Assembly: GCA_900764105.1 (NCBI GenBank)
Contig: CAAFMS010000013.1
Location: 62,001-126,000, forward strand
Source: Clostridia bacterium
GTDB taxonomy: Bacteria; Bacillota; Clostridia; Christensenellales; Borkfalkiaceae
Length of the DNA: 64,000 nt
Direction of reading: 5' to 3'
The notes beneath the pieces were generated by a model. It was not told the DNA's origin and searched no databases. It saw nothing but the letters and a program-made list of their open reading frames with translations. This document shows, piece after piece, positions 8,098-16,280 of the stretch (the stretch's first letter is position 1; every line of letters starts with the position of its first letter). The position numbers and the translations under genes were made by a program.

Positions 8098-8279
8098 CGG
8101 TGCGTCGAGGGCACCGTCCCCTATGGTAAAACTCGATATGTTTTTTATTGTAACAAAAAGATTGGGTTTAATTCCATTTTGTTTGCTTATTTACCACCGT
8201 CTACAAATTATTGTTTAAATTAGTCTATACAATATTTCATTTCTACAATCGTAGGGGACGGCGCCCTCGACGTCCCGCC
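8098..8279. repeat. MITE-like element with 26-bp terminal inverted repeats (family B)
   Basis: The left end (8098-8123) and right end (8252-8279) are inverted copies around the core GTCGAGGGC and TAGGGGACGG. The right end reads GTAGGGGACGGCGCCCTCGA then CGTCCCG. The 130 bases between are AT-rich and non-coding. Single copies of the same end occur at 18684, 29484 and 35142. Confidence 0.7.
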
Positions 8280-8433
8280 TTGGTATTTTATAATTCTTTT
8301 TTTGTTTATTACGAAACAAAATAATGTTGTGAAATATTACAACAGGCTTTAAAACGCTTTATTTTTTCATTTTAAAATGGTATACTGTCGTGGTCGAACG
8401 GGAATCGATGTTTCCCTCGACTAAGGTGAACGA

Positions 8434-9885
8434 ATGACAGAGACAGTCGCTACGGAAAAATTAAATAAAAAAGACGTAAGGAGATTTACGGAAGGTTCGC
8501 TTTTTAAAAACATTCTGCTTTTCTCTCTGCCTTTGATGCTGTCTCAGGTCCTGCAGGTGCTTTTTAACATTTCCGACGTAATAATCGTAGGAAAAGGCAC
8601 TCCGAATCCGACTATTCCCGTAGGAGCGGTCGGTTCTAACAGCACTCTTTTAACGTTGTTTACGGGCTTTTTAATAGGTCTCGGCGCAGGGATAAACGTA
8701 AGGGTCGCTCAGTACCTCGGCGCGAAAAAGGAGGACGACGTAAAATCGACCGTTTCCACTTCGCTCGTTCTGAGCGTTATTATGGGCTTAATCATATTCG
8801 CGGTGTGTTTTTTCTTTGCGGAAAATATACTTGTGATGCTCGAAACAAAGTCCGAACTGTTAGACAAGGCGGTTATTTACCTTAAAATATACTCGTGCGG
8901 TATGCCTGCGATGGCGATATTCAACTACGGTAACGGCGTTTTAAGCGCGGCGGGGGATACTAAACGCCCCCTCGTTTATCTCACCGCGTCGGGCATAATG
9001 AATATCGGATTGAATTTCTTTTTCGTTCTCGTCTGCAAACTCGACGTAGAGGGGGTTGCTCTTGCGAGTATTATCACGCAGTACGTTTCTGCCGTTCTCG
9101 TTATGGTAAGGATAATTACTATCAACGACGATTACAAACTCGATTTCAAAAAGTTCGTATTCAGCGGCAAAAAAGCGGCGGAAGTTTTATATCTCGGAAT
9201 ACCCGCAGGGCTTCAGAACGCCATTTTCGCCATTGCGAATATTTTCATCCAGAAGTCGATAAACCATACTTTTCCGTATAAAGTGGTGACGGGCAACGGC
9301 GTTTCGCAGAACGTGGATTCTATAATATACAATACGATGATGGCGTTTTACACCGCTTGTTCCACGTTTATAGGTCAGAACTACGGCGCGGGCAAGAAAG
9401 ACAGGGTGTTGAAGTCGTATTTCATATCCACGGGTTACGCTTTCGTCATAGGCTCGGTACTCGGCATATCGTCTTATATATTCGGTCGTCCGATACTGTC
9501 GCTTTTCGACCCCGACCCCGAAGTGGTCGCTGCCGGAATGGAAAAAATGAAAATTATGGGCGTATGTTACGGAATAGGCGCGTTTATGGACGCTTCGCTT
9601 GCCGCTTCGAGAGGACTCGGGAAGAGTCTTGCGCCGACGATTATCGTAATAATGGGGTCGTGCGTGTTCCGTTTCGTTTGGCTGTACACGGTGTTCGCAA
9701 AATATCAGACGATACCGTCGCTGTATCTTCTGTATCCCGTTTCGTGGGTAATCACCGCGATTTTCGAGATAGCATACTTCTTTATGGCGTATAAAAAGTT
9801 GATGGAAAAACCGCAGCAGCCTCAGCCGCCTCAACCGATAACGGAAGAGGGGAAAACGCTCGGCGAAACAACGGTAAATAAATAA
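8434..9885 (+). CDS. MATE family efflux transporter
   Basis: A 483-residue integral membrane protein with about twelve segments in two bundles. It starts with a soluble tail (to residue 20) and NILLFSLPLMLSQVLQVLFNISDVIIVGK, a classic MATE TM1. GLGAGINVRVAQYLGAKKEDD and the second-half equivalent STFIGQNYGAGKKDRV are the family's repeated loop motifs. MATE proteins export drugs or metabolites in exchange for Na+ or H+; the substrate is unknown here. The C-terminus is a proline/glutamine-rich tail (KPQQPQPPQP). The leader contains a hairpin at 8393-8421 of unknown role. It is monocistronic and closed by a strong terminator. Confidence 0.93.
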   Translation: MTETVATEKLNKKDVRRFTEGSLFKNILLFSLPLMLSQVLQVLFNISDVIIVGKGTPNPTIPVGAVGSNSTLLTLFTGFLIGLGAGINVRVAQYLGAKKEDDVKSTVSTSLVLSVIMGLIIFAVCFFFAENILVMLETKSELLDKAVIYLKIYSCGMPAMAIFNYGNGVLSAAGDTKRPLVYLTASGIMNIGLNFFFVLVCKLDVEGVALASIITQYVSAVLVMVRIITINDDYKLDFKKFVFSGKKAAEVLYLGIPAGLQNAIFAIANIFIQKSINHTFPYKVVTGNGVSQNVDSIIYNTMMAFYTACSTFIGQNYGAGKKDRVLKSYFISTGYAFVIGSVLGISSYIFGRPILSLFDPDPEVVAAGMEKMKIMGVCYGIGAFMDASLAASRGLGKSLAPTIIVIMGSCVFRFVWLYTVFAKYQTIPSLYLLYPVSWVITAIFEIAYFFMAYKKLMEKPQQPQPPQPITEEGKTLGETTVNK

Positions 9886-9905
9886 AAAATACAAAAAAAC
9901 AAAAA

Positions 9906-9943
9906 GGGCTGTCGCAAGTTTTTCTTGCGACAGCCTCGTTTTT
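9906..9943 (+). terminator. rho-independent terminator after the MATE gene
   Basis: GGCTGTCGCAAG and CTTGCGACAGCC form a 12-bp stem around a TTTTT loop, followed by CGTTTTT. The last bases touch the 3' end of the convergent small gene. Confidence 0.9.
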
Positions 9944-10128
9944 CATTTGCAAGGTCTTCTTTCGTAAAATTCGTAATAGCAATCTTTACACGGGTCGGGT
10001 TTCCTCTTCGGCTTTTCTTTGCAGCAACACGGAAAAACGTTTATCTCTTTTTCTTTTCGGCAGTTTGTGACCGCTCCCGCTATCACCGCGCCGATAACCG
10101 CCCCGATTATCAAATCACAGTTTCTCAT
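9943..10128 (-). CDS. small cysteine-rich membrane-associated protein
   Basis: A 61-residue protein. It begins MRNCDLIIGAVIGAVIAGAVTNC, a glycine/alanine-rich membrane-type helix, and continues with a cysteine-rich basic tail (FPCCCKEKPKRKPDPCKDCYYEFY). GAGGTT lies 8 bases before the ATG. Homologues are not recognised. The cysteine clusters (CCC, CKDC) suggest metal or redox chemistry, but that is inference. The gene ends right at the terminator of the MATE gene. Confidence 0.55.
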   Translation of the reverse strand: MRNCDLIIGAVIGAVIAGAVTNCRKEKEINVFPCCCKEKPKRKPDPCKDCYYEFYERRPCK

Positions 10129-10196
10129 AAGTATAACCTCGGCAACCGCCGGCTCGTAGGAGTTTTTGCCGTCTGCGGTCGCTGTTATATACTATG

Positions 10197-10844
10197 CTAT
10201 TTTTCTTCCGATTGTTCCGCCTTTGACGACTGTTCAACGGGTTTAGAACAAACGATTTTTACTATGAACACGATAAGCATTACAATCGCTATCGCAAATA
10301 ACGCGTAAATAATTATATCGACGTAATCTTTGAACAGGAAAGTGAGCAGAGTTATTATCGCTCCGGCGATTAAATTGCCTGCGGCGACGGGCAATAACGC
10401 CTCTCTGAATTTAAGCCCTAAAAAAACGGCGATTGCGGTTCCCGTCCATACTCCCGTTACGGGGAAAGGTACGGCGACGAACACGAACAGACTTATCATC
10501 ATTATTTTTTTCGCTTCTTTTTCGGGCGAACCGTCCGTTTTCTTCGCTATTTCCTCGGCTTTTCTTTGGAAAATTCCTTCGATTTTTTCTATAAGTCTCT
10601 TAATGAACTTGATTTTCTTTAACAGGTTGAAAATGGGGATAAGCAGGAAAAATTCCGCGACGGATATAATCGTAGAACCGAGATATGCGATTCCCGCGGT
10701 TGCGAAAAGGTTCATGTTAAACAGTCCCGTGCCGATAGGTATCGCGCCTTTCAGTTCTATGAGCGGAAACATAGACACGAACAGGGTGGCGATTATTTTA
10801 TTTCCGAAAACTTCAAGTAAAAATTTGCCTAACGCTTCTGCCAT
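10197..10844 (-). CDS. COG2426-type small multidrug export / membrane protein
   Basis: A 215-residue membrane protein with five or so hydrophobic segments. It contains the COG2426 signatures FPLIELKGAIPIG (residues 26-38) and PFPVTGVWTGTAIAVFLGLKF. The family is annotated as putative small multi-drug export protein; direct functional evidence is thin. A conserved amphipathic helix (KKIKFIKRLIEKIEGIFQRKAEE) sits in the central loop. The C-terminal tail is hydrophilic and glutamate/serine-rich. GGAGGA precedes the ATG by 4-5 bases. It is divergent from the TtcA-like gene. Confidence 0.85.
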   Translation of the reverse strand: MAEALGKFLLEVFGNKIIATLFVSMFPLIELKGAIPIGTGLFNMNLFATAGIAYLGSTIISVAEFFLLIPIFNLLKKIKFIKRLIEKIEGIFQRKAEEIAKKTDGSPEKEAKKIMMISLFVFVAVPFPVTGVWTGTAIAVFLGLKFREALLPVAAGNLIAGAIITLLTFLFKDYVDIIIYALFAIAIVMLIVFIVKIVCSKPVEQSSKAEQSEEK

Positions 10845-10951
10845 AATTCCTCCGAAATTTTTGTCCGCAAGCGTGTAAAATCGCTTGTCTTTTTTGGCTT
10901 CATAGTATATATTTTATCATATCGACTGAATTAAGTCAAACGGAGAGCATT

Positions 10952-11707
10952 ATGGAACTACAGAAATTACTGTCGAAAGCGAGAAGGGCGGCGGAAGATT
11001 ACGATATGATAGAAGAGGGCGATAAAATCGCCGTCGGACTTTCGGGCGGCAAGGACAGCATAACGCTTTTGTATATTCTCGCCACGATGCGCAGATTTTA
11101 CCCGAAAAAATTCGAGGTGGTCGCAATTACCGTCGATATGGGTCTCGAATACGACAAGGACGAAGTCGAGGCGTTGAAAAAATTGTGCGAGGAATTGAAC
11201 GTGGAATACGTTATCGAGCCTACCGAGATAGGCAAAATCGTCTTTGACGTAAGAAAAGAACAAAACCCGTGCAGTCTGTGCGCGAATATGAGAAGGGGGG
11301 CTTTGAACAATACGGCGGTGAAAGTCGGCTGTAATAAAATCGCGCTCGGGCATCACGCGGACGATTTGATAGAAACGCTCTTTCTGTCGCTTTTCTACGA
11401 GAGCAGACTTTCGACTTTTTCCCCCGTCACTCATTTGGAGAGGAAGAACGTAACGGTAATACGCCCTATGATATATATCCGAGAAAAGGAAATATCGGGT
11501 TTTATCAAGGGTAAGCCGATTCTGCACAATCCGTGTCCTGCGAACAAGCATACGAAACGGCAGTATATAAAGGATTTGTTAAAGACTTTGGAAAAAGACA
11601 ACAAGAAGATAAAGGAGAACGTATTAGGCGCGATAACGCACCCCGAGAGGAACGGTTTGTTTTCGGTAATAAACAGAGAAGAAAAAGACGATAAAGGGAA
11701 TAAGTAA
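10952..11707 (+). CDS. TtcA-family tRNA 2-thiolation enzyme (PP-loop ATPase)
   Basis: A 251-residue cytoplasmic enzyme. The PP-loop SGGKDS (residues 31-36) binds ATP. C107 and C110 (NPCSLC) and C195 (HNPCPANK) are the three cysteines that hold the [4Fe-4S] cluster in TtcA/TtuA enzymes. GHHADDLIETLFL is the family's conserved second motif. TtcA makes 2-thiocytidine at tRNA position 32. Clostridial members of this family can differ in target, so the exact nucleoside is inferred. GGAGAG lies upstream of the ATG. The gene ends in a strong stem-loop at 11766-11794. Confidence 0.88.
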   Translation: MELQKLLSKARRAAEDYDMIEEGDKIAVGLSGGKDSITLLYILATMRRFYPKKFEVVAITVDMGLEYDKDEVEALKKLCEELNVEYVIEPTEIGKIVFDVRKEQNPCSLCANMRRGALNNTAVKVGCNKIALGHHADDLIETLFLSLFYESRLSTFSPVTHLERKNVTVIRPMIYIREKEISGFIKGKPILHNPCPANKHTKRQYIKDLLKTLEKDNKKIKENVLGAITHPERNGLFSVINREEKDDKGNK

Positions 11708-11765
11708 GCCTATAAGTCGATAAAACGGCAATTTTACAAAATAATAAGTATTTATAAGATAAGAG

Positions 11766-11794
11766 AACGGCGGAGACTTAAGGTCTCCGCCGTT
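11766..11794. terminator. stem-loop terminator between convergent genes
   Basis: AACGGCGGAGAC pairs perfectly with GTCTCCGCCGTT around a five-base loop. It lies between the TtcA-like gene (plus) and the TetR gene (minus) and probably serves both; T runs are short. Confidence 0.65.
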
Positions 11795-11866
11795 TATCGA
11801 CTTATTCTTTCGTTTTTAATAGGTAAAAACGAAACCGTAAATCGTTCTATAATAGAATTGTGTAAC

Positions 11867-12466
11867 CTATATAAATAATGAAACGACCATTTTTTTGACA
11901 GACTCTTTCATTACTTTGTAGTCGAGATAGTCGTGCACGTCGTAAACCGATTCGTGCGCAAAAGATTGAATAGCGTTCATCGCAAGGTGTACACGCTCTT
12001 CTATGTGCGTTCCCTCGTAACCGAGTTCGGCCAGTTTTTTCGAAGTGGCGGTCGTTATGCAGTCCTGAAGTTTCATAAACTCCTTGTTTACGTCTCCGTC
12101 GCCGACTTCCAAAGAGTGTAACGTATTGTGCAGATGCGCGTTGTCCTTGTGCGTTTTTATCGTAATATCTATAAACTTTTCTGCGAGCGACTCGAAATCT
12201 ATCGGCGGTTTTAAGCCCTCCAACAACTTTTCGTATGGCTTGGTTACTTTATCAATATATATTTTAAGAACATACAACAATATGTCTTTTTTGTCCTTGA
12301 AATAACTGTATACTATTCCCGTGGACACACCCGCCGCTTTCGCGATTTCCTGCGTGTTGGTGTTGTAATAACCGTTTTCCGCGAATAGTTTATACCCCGC
12401 TTCAATAATTTTCTGTTTTTTTTCGTTCGCCCTTTCCTGTACGGGCTGTCTTATCGCATTTGCCAT
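11867..12466 (-). CDS. TetR/AcrR family transcriptional regulator
   Basis: A 199-residue regulator. Residues 15-65 form the TetR DNA-binding domain: KKQKIIEAGYKLFAENGYYN, TNTQEIAKAAGVSTGIVYSYF and KDKKDIL. The C-terminal ligand domain is helical and of unrecognised specificity. It is divergent from the feo operon, sharing a 200-base intergenic region, so it could regulate itself or feo, but TetR control of feo is not established. The ATG lacks a Shine-Dalgarno and lies 6 bases from a TATAAT box, a possible leaderless transcript. Confidence 0.9.
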   Translation of the reverse strand: MANAIRQPVQERANEKKQKIIEAGYKLFAENGYYNTNTQEIAKAAGVSTGIVYSYFKDKKDILLYVLKIYIDKVTKPYEKLLEGLKPPIDFESLAEKFIDITIKTHKDNAHLHNTLHSLEVGDGDVNKEFMKLQDCITTATSKKLAELGYEGTHIEERVHLAMNAIQSFAHESVYDVHDYLDYKVMKESVKKMVVSLFI

Positions 12467-12472
12467 ATTTCC

Positions 12473-12501
12473 ATTATATATTATATGCGAAAAAAACGCA
12501 A
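12473..12501 (-). promoter_or_regulatory. promoter of the TetR gene, leaderless type
   Basis: On the minus strand TTGCGT (12501-12496), 17 bases, TATAAT (12478-12473), then only 6 bases to the ATG at 12466. An overlapping second TATAAT lies about 9 bases further upstream, which would give a short leader. Confidence 0.5.
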
Positions 12502-12543
12502 GCGAAAAAATTTAAAAATATGAAAAAAAGTTCATATAATTGC

Positions 12544-12572
12544 TTGACAGGCTAAATTTGTAATGATATAAT
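12544..12572 (+). promoter_or_regulatory. sigma-A promoter of the feo operon
   Basis: TTGACA (12544-12549), a 17-base spacer and TATAAT (12567-12572), a near-consensus promoter. No clear Fur or DtxR operator is visible over it. Confidence 0.85.
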
Positions 12573-12604
12573 AAACCCGAAATTGAAATTTTATTCATAT
12601 TTCT

Positions 12605-12648
12605 GTCTGCGAGGCGTTTCGTAGTAAGCCCGTTACGCCTCGGCAGAC
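12605..12648 (+). promoter_or_regulatory. stable hairpin in the feo leader
   Basis: GTCTGCGAGGCG (12605-12616) pairs with CGCCTC-G-GCAGAC (12636-12648), a 12-bp stem with one bulged base and a 19-nt loop. It sits between the promoter and the first feoA. It is not followed by a T run, so it is not a simple terminator. It does not match the NiCo/czcD riboswitch pattern I know. Role unknown. Confidence 0.5.
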
Positions 12649-12668
12649 GAAAAACAGAGGAGGTTTTC

Positions 12669-12881
12669 ATGCCGATAGTATTAGCGCCGATCAACCAGAA
12701 TTTAAAGGTCGTAAGAATTGCCGCGGACGAAAAGGTGAAGAAGCATCTTGAAAGTCTCGGTATAACCGTAAACGGAGAACTTACCGTTTTAAGTTCGAGC
12801 GGCGGCACGGTGGTAATAAAAATCAAAGACGGAAGAATCGCTTTGGATAGCAATCTTTCCACCAAAATATTTGTAGCGTAA
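12669..12881 (+). CDS. feoA: FeoA domain protein (first copy)
   Basis: A 70-residue SH3-like FeoA protein: MPIVLAPINQNLKVVRIAAD, then KVKKHLESLGITVNGELTVLSSSGGTVVIKIKDGRIALDSNLSTKIFV. The L-x-x-LGI-x-x-G-x-x-x-x-V pattern and the final A-L-D-x-x-L-x-x-K-I are typical. FeoA is a small cytosolic partner of the ferrous iron permease FeoB. AGAGGAGG lies 6 bases before the ATG. The last 17-18 bases, including the stop, are duplicated in tandem immediately downstream. Confidence 0.9.
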   Translation: MPIVLAPINQNLKVVRIAADEKVKKHLESLGITVNGELTVLSSSGGTVVIKIKDGRIALDSNLSTKIFVA

Positions 12882-12898
12882 AAAATATTTGTAGCGTA
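12864..12898 (+). repeat. 18-bp tandem duplication at the end of feoA
   Basis: AAAATATTTGTAGCGTA occurs twice in a row with an 18-base period, the first copy being the last codons of feoA. Both copies end in an in-frame TAA, so the duplication is neutral for the protein. Confidence 0.85.
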
Positions 12899-12932
12899 AA
12901 TTAAAAAGGTAAAACAAAAAAGGAGAAATATT

Positions 12933-13166
12933 ATGGAAAAAACGTTGGATTTGTTTGAAATCGGCGAAAAGGGCGTAGTTAAGTCCGTAGCCGGCGAAGG
13001 CAAAATCAAAAGACGTCTGTTCGATATGGGAATCACTCCCGGCGCAGACGTCTTTATGCGTAAGAAAGCCCCTTTGGGCGACCCCATCGAGATTACGATA
13101 AGGGGCTATGAACTCACCCTTCGTAAGACCGAAGCGGTTTGCGTAAAATTGGAGGTAATTAAGTAA
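12933..13166 (+). CDS. feoA: FeoA domain protein (second copy)
   Basis: A 77-residue FeoA protein distinct in sequence from the first copy: LFEIGEKGVVKSVAGEGKIKRRLFDMGITPGADVFMRKKAPLGDPIEITIRGYELTLRKTEA. The DMGITPG and PLGDPIEI segments are the strongest FeoA signatures. The stop overlaps the feoB start by one base, indicating coupled translation. Two different FeoA proteins next to one FeoB are common in Clostridia. Confidence 0.93.
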   Translation: MEKTLDLFEIGEKGVVKSVAGEGKIKRRLFDMGITPGADVFMRKKAPLGDPIEITIRGYELTLRKTEAVCVKLEVIK

Positions 13167-15694
13167 TGAAAAGGTTTGCACTTGCCGGCAACCCGAACTG
13201 CGGAAAGACCACTCTTTTCAACAGTTTAACGGGTTCTACCGCGCACGTCGGCAACTGGCCGGGCGTTACGGTAGACAAAAGGGACGGCGTTTACAAAAAA
13301 CTCGCCGAAAACATCGCGATAGTCGATTTACCGGGTATTTATTCTCTTTCTCCCTATACTCCCGAGGAGGTTATAGCGAGAAATTACGTTCTCGACGAAA
13401 AGCCCGACTGCGTAATCAATATCGTAGACGCGACGAACTTGGAGCGTAACCTGTATCTGACCACTCAGATACTCGAGATAGACGTTCCCGTAGTCGTCGC
13501 TCTTAACATGATAGACGCGGTTGAGAAATCGGGAGACAAAATCGACGAAAAGGCGCTCGAATCGAGACTCGGCGTTCCCGTCGTCAAGATTTCCGCTTTA
13601 AAGGAAAAAGGTCTCGAAGAACTTATGCAGAAAGCCTACAACGAGAGCAAAAAGACTCGTAAAGGCGATTCGGTTCTTCTTAAAAACTCGCCGCTCACGC
13701 ATCTTATAGGCGACGTTAAAATCGCTCTCGAAGGGCAGAACGTTTCAAACCCTCTGTTCCACGCGGTAAAACTCGTGGAGTGCGACGAAATCGAAGTAAA
13801 AATGCACAAAGATACCGTCGGAATGGTCGAAGCGTTCAAGAAAACCTTCAACGACGAAGTGTTCGGCACGGATTTCGAGGCTTTGGTCGCGGACGCAAGA
13901 TATAAATACATATCTAAGAATTTCGCGCCCGTCGTAACCCACAAAAACAAAGACAAGTTCAAAATGTCGAAGTCGGACAAAGCGGATAAGGTCCTCACTC
14001 ACAAGGTTTGGGGTATTCCTATTTTCCTCGTTGTTTTGTTCCTTATATTCCACCTTACGTTCTCGGAAAATCTGTTTTTCTTAAACGGTTTTAACGATAA
14101 TATGGCTTGGATGCCGTCCCTTTCGGATAACGAGAATTTCATTGAAAAGGACGAAAAAGGCAATCTCGTGTACGAAACCGACGAGGACGGGAATTACGCT
14201 CTCGACTACATAATGGACGCAAACGGCGAGTATGTAAACGCGGACAAAGCGGAGTTGCAAGCCGACGGATCTTACAAAGTTACCGTTGACGGCGAAGAGT
14301 ACGAAGGACTTTTCGCAGACGCCGACGGACATCTCGGAAACAGAGTCCCCGTGCTTACTTACGGGGCAAGATGGCTCGCGACGATTTACGACGGAACGTT
14401 GTATTCGCCGGGCGTAGTAATCAACAACGTCTGGAACGATATGCTTATAGGCGAGGCCGCCGACTATCTCAAAGGAGTAGTCGAGGGCAGCGGAATGGCA
14501 CAGTGGGCTGTCGGTCTTATAAACGACGGTATCATCGAAGGTATCACGGCGGTTTTGTCCTTCCTTCCCCCGATACTCGTATTGTTCCTCTTCTTCTCGA
14601 TACTCGAAGATTCGGGATATATGGCCCGTATAGCGTTCATTCTCGACAGAATGTTCAGAAAGTTCGGACTTTCGGGCAGAGCATTTCTTCCGATGATAAT
14701 GGGTTTCGGCTGCTCCGTTCCCGCAATGATAAATACGAGAACCTTAGCGGACGACAAGGAAAGAACGGCGACGATAAGAGTTATTCCTTTCTTCTCGTGC
14801 GGCGCGAAACTTCCGATTCTGACTGCGGTTGCAGGCGCGATCGTAAGCAATTTAAGACCCGGTTGGAACGCTGATATAATTACATACGCAATGTATCTCT
14901 TAGGCGTGGTTACGGCGATTTGTACGGTACTTTTAATGAGAAGTACGTCGCTAAAAGGCGAAACTCCTCCGTTTATAATGGAATTGCCCGCGTACCACAC
15001 TCCGCAGTTCAAAAACCTGATGGCTCACCTGTGGGATAAGACGAAGCATTTCGTAAAGAAAGCGTTTACGATTATATTCGCTTCCACGATAGTGATTTGG
15101 TTCCTGACTCACTTCTCGTTCCAATGGGAACTTCTTTCCGACGAACGTATCGACGAGAGTATCTTAGCGGGAATAAGCAAACTCGTTCAGCCCGTATTCA
15201 CGCCGCTCGGATTCGGATATAACAACAGTAAGCTTTACACATACGGTTGGGTATTCGCCGTCGCAGCGGTGTCAGGACTTATCGCGAAAGAAAACGTCAT
15301 CGCAACGTTTGCGACTCTTGCTACCTGTATAGTCGCTAAATGCCCCGAAATCGCAGCGTACAACATTAACGCAGAAAGCGGTATCGGCGCGGTAGTGGCG
15401 ATGATTCAGGCTTCGGGCGTAAGCGTACCCGCGCTTCTCGCGTTCATAGCCTTCAATATGACGACTATTCCGTGCTTCGCCGCGGTAGGTACGGCAAAAG
15501 CGGAACTTCAGAATAAAAACCGTTATCGCTGGACTCTCTTGTTCTGGGTAGCAACTTCTTATATCGTAGGTACTATGATTTATACGATCGGCTCGTGGTG
15601 GTGGACTTCCTTCATCTGGGCGGCTGCAATTGCGCTTGTAGTTTTAGGTATCGTATATTATAACAAAATGAGAGAGACAAAAGTCAAAGCTTAA
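13166..15694 (+). CDS. feoB: ferrous iron transporter FeoB with an extracytoplasmic insertion
   Basis: An 842-residue protein. The N-terminal G domain has GNPNCGKTTLFN (G1, residues 8-19), DLPG (G3, about 54-57) and NMID (G4, about 113). It is followed by the FeoB spacer helices and a membrane domain with the two Gate-type repeats (GYMARIAFILDRMFRKFGLSGRAFLPMIMGFGCSVPA and GLIAKENVIATFATL). FeoB imports Fe2+ across the inner membrane. Compared with the usual 650-770 residues it carries about 90 extra acidic residues between TM1 (about 283-301) and the next membrane segment. Their composition is FIEKDEKGNLVYETDEDGNY-like and they would lie outside the cell. The start overlaps the preceding feoA stop. 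Confidence 0.95.
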   Translation: MKRFALAGNPNCGKTTLFNSLTGSTAHVGNWPGVTVDKRDGVYKKLAENIAIVDLPGIYSLSPYTPEEVIARNYVLDEKPDCVINIVDATNLERNLYLTTQILEIDVPVVVALNMIDAVEKSGDKIDEKALESRLGVPVVKISALKEKGLEELMQKAYNESKKTRKGDSVLLKNSPLTHLIGDVKIALEGQNVSNPLFHAVKLVECDEIEVKMHKDTVGMVEAFKKTFNDEVFGTDFEALVADARYKYISKNFAPVVTHKNKDKFKMSKSDKADKVLTHKVWGIPIFLVVLFLIFHLTFSENLFFLNGFNDNMAWMPSLSDNENFIEKDEKGNLVYETDEDGNYALDYIMDANGEYVNADKAELQADGSYKVTVDGEEYEGLFADADGHLGNRVPVLTYGARWLATIYDGTLYSPGVVINNVWNDMLIGEAADYLKGVVEGSGMAQWAVGLINDGIIEGITAVLSFLPPILVLFLFFSILEDSGYMARIAFILDRMFRKFGLSGRAFLPMIMGFGCSVPAMINTRTLADDKERTATIRVIPFFSCGAKLPILTAVAGAIVSNLRPGWNADIITYAMYLLGVVTAICTVLLMRSTSLKGETPPFIMELPAYHTPQFKNLMAHLWDKTKHFVKKAFTIIFASTIVIWFLTHFSFQWELLSDERIDESILAGISKLVQPVFTPLGFGYNNSKLYTYGWVFAVAAVSGLIAKENVIATFATLATCIVAKCPEIAAYNINAESGIGAVVAMIQASGVSVPALLAFIAFNMTTIPCFAAVGTAKAELQNKNRYRWTLLFWVATSYIVGTMIYTIGSWWWTSFIWAAAIALVVLGIVYYNKMRETKVKA

Positions 15695-15728
15695 CGATAG
15701 ACGTTAAAAACTGTAAGGAGCAATAAAA

Positions 15729-15890
15729 ATGGGACCGTTGGAAATAATTTTGATAATCGTATGCGTCGCGGTAGTTCTCGGAGTTTCGATAACCTCGATA
15801 GTCCGCAAGAAAAAGGGCAAAGGCGGTTGCGGCGGTGATTGCGCTCACTGCGCGGGTTGTCAATATTCTAAAAAGCCTCATAAAAAATAG
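15729..15890 (+). CDS. FeoB-associated Cys-rich membrane protein
   Basis: A 53-residue protein: one N-terminal membrane helix (IEIILIIVCVAVVLGVSITSIV-like, residues 4-25), a basic stretch RKKKGKG, then cysteines in GGCGGDCAHCAGC. This is the small Cys-rich protein that follows feoB in many Clostridia; it may bind iron at the membrane, though its role is unproven. AAGGAG lies 8 bases upstream, and the terminator at 15896 closes the operon. Confidence 0.88.
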   Translation: MGPLEIILIIVCVAVVLGVSITSIVRKKKGKGGCGGDCAHCAGCQYSKKPHKK

Positions 15891-15895
15891 TTGAT

Positions 15896-15929
15896 AAAAA
15901 CGCTCCCTTTATGCAAGGGAGCGTTTTTA
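15896..15929 (+). terminator. terminator of the feo operon
   Basis: AAAACGCTCCCTT and AAGGGAGCGTTTTT form a 12-13-bp stem with a T tail. Confidence 0.9.
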
Positions 15930-15976
15930 CGGAAAAAGATAAAATAATAAGTTTTAACAAAGGCGACGAACGAAGT

Positions 15977-16237
15977 ATGAAAAAAATAACTTTAAAAATC
16001 GACGGAATGAGATGCGGAATGTGCGAAACGCACGTCTGCGACTTTATAAGAAAGAATTTTAACGTAAAAAAAGTTACCGCTTCGCATTTAAAGGGCGAAG
16101 CGACGATAATCAGCGAATATCACATAGACGCAGAGCAGTTAAAAAACGTAATCGGCAGTACGGGGTATCGCGTATCGGACGTGACGGAAGAGGAATACGT
16201 TAAAAAAGGAATTCTCGGTTTATTCAAGAAAGACTGA
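15977..16237 (+). CDS. heavy-metal-associated (HMA) domain protein
   Basis: An 86-residue protein starting MKKITLKIDGMRCGMCETHVCDFIRKNF. GMRCGMCETHV is a GMxCxxC metal-binding loop followed by the HMA helix. The DAEQLKNVIGSTGYRV segment is the second half of the ferredoxin-like fold. Residues 70-86 (EEYVKKGILGLFKKD) form a short basic tail. CopZ-like proteins carry Cu+ or other soft metals to P-type ATPases; no such ATPase is in view. The ATG at 15977 was chosen because an earlier in-frame start would run through the feo terminator. Placement right after feo may be chance. Confidence 0.85.
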   Translation: MKKITLKIDGMRCGMCETHVCDFIRKNFNVKKVTASHLKGEATIISEYHIDAEQLKNVIGSTGYRVSDVTEEEYVKKGILGLFKKD

Positions 16238-16280
16238 AAGACTGCTTAGCGGCGGGGCGGTTGGAGTCTTATCGGCAGAC

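Larger units (their letters stand above)
7993..8433. other. non-coding gap with terminator, MITE-like element and MATE promoter
   Basis: No gene is seen. It holds the terminator 8019-8058, the inverted-repeat element 8098-8279, and a TATACT -10 box at 8381-8386. A leader hairpin (GTCGA...TCGAC, 8393-8421) lies just before the MATE gene. Confidence 0.7.

Noticed and set aside
8393..8421. Riboswitch controlling the MATE gene
   Set aside because: Only one short bulged hairpin fits in the 40-base leader; no known ligand-binding core is recognisable.
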